Source: an uncultured Lactobacillus sp. (GTDB lineage Bacteria > Bacillota > Bacilli > Lactobacillales > Lactobacillaceae). From it: a stretch of 22,952 bases of DNA. The stretch is taken from the NCBI RefSeq assembly GCF_902491705.1, contig NZ_CABUIW010000033.1, positions 1 to 22,952 of the forward strand. The letters run 5' to 3'. Numbering within the stretch: position 1 is the stretch's first letter; every line of letters begins with the position of its first letter. The notes under the pieces are model-generated. The model was not told the origin of the DNA, did not search any database, and saw only the letters and a list, made by a program, of their open reading frames with translations. The translations under genes were made by a program, and so were the position numbers. Shown in pieces: positions 22,812 to 22,952 of the stretch.

Positions 22812-22952
22812 AGTGGGACCTAAAAAGTAGACATTTTAAAACATAGGATTAATAGAGGCTTGATTCCGATATTCTTTCGGAGTTAAGCCTTTTAATCTGC
22901 TCTTTATCCTTTCTTCGTTATAGTATTTGATATATTCCTCTATAGCTTGAGC
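22809..22952 (-). mobile_element. IS3-family insertion sequence, partial (runs off the window)
   Basis: The element begins with TGAAGTGGGACCTAAAAAG, a TG-starting tip as IS3-family ends have. It contains the C-terminus of a transposase read towards this end. Only about 144 bases are inside the window, so the other end, the target duplication and the exact IS name cannot be given. It resembles IS elements such as IS1223 of lactobacilli, from memory only. Confidence 0.8.
22836..22952 (-). CDS. IS3-family transposase OrfB, C-terminal part only
   Basis: The minus-strand frame ending at TAA 22836-22838 codes for 38 residues containing YIKYYNEERIKSRLKGLTP and KEYRNQA. This is the typical last stretch of the DDE integrase domain of IS3-family OrfB proteins (the YYN-xx-R and LTPxEYR motifs). 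The catalytic DDE residues lie beyond the window except possibly the region just upstream. The frame is open to the window edge. Confidence 0.88.
   Translation of the reverse strand, partial: AQAIEEYIKYYNEERIKSRLKGLTPKEYRNQASINPMF

Overview
The window looks like chromosomal DNA of an AT-rich, low-GC Gram-positive bacterium, most likely a Lactobacillus of the acidophilus/crispatus/helveticus type. This is judged by recognition of the protein families (PepV dipeptidase, large ornithine decarboxylase, ECF vitamin transporter, recQ and a fluoride-riboswitch/crcB unit), by AGGAGG-type ribosome binding sites and frequent TTG starts. No database search was possible. No tRNA, rRNA, CRISPR array or prophage was seen. 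No stretch over about 300 bases lacks a gene.

Layout. 1-5800 is almost entirely minus strand: a small acidic protein of unknown role, an L,D-transpeptidase, a vitamin B6 salvage pair (pyridoxal kinase plus an ECF substrate-binding subunit), a dead secreted serine hydrolase, a hexapeptide-repeat acetyltransferase and a GNAT acetyltransferase. A PAP2 phosphatase (+) follows, then a probable small RNA (-), a homocysteine S-methyltransferase, a flavodoxin and RecQ (all -). From 10.35 to 12.35 kb lies a K+ uptake pair, ktrB-ktrA (+), with ktrA frameshifted. From 12.4 to 17.5 kb lies a probable decarboxylation module: a minus-strand operon of ornithine decarboxylase and a PLP-dependent lyase-family protein, divergent from an amino acid permease, with a palindromic operator candidate between them. 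Then come a PNPOx-like protein (-) and pepV (+), divergent around a cre-like site, a small membrane protein (-), and a fluoride riboswitch driving two crcB genes (-). The window ends with a tyrosine recombinase lacking key catalytic residues (+) and an ltrA gene (+) cut off by an IS3-family element.

How it works together. The decarboxylase, permease and Ktr system fit acid and osmotic homeostasis. The pyridoxal kinase and its transporter would supply PLP, the cofactor of two large enzymes encoded here. The crcB pair exports fluoride under direct RNA control. Three genes show clear decay: the serine hydrolase (lost start codon and a nonsense codon), ktrA (apparent 8-nt deletion) and ltrA (IS insertion). 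Least explained are a structured, terminator-ended RNA candidate at about 6545-6667, a structured element at 602-672, and the long permease leader containing an anti-Shine-Dalgarno sequence.
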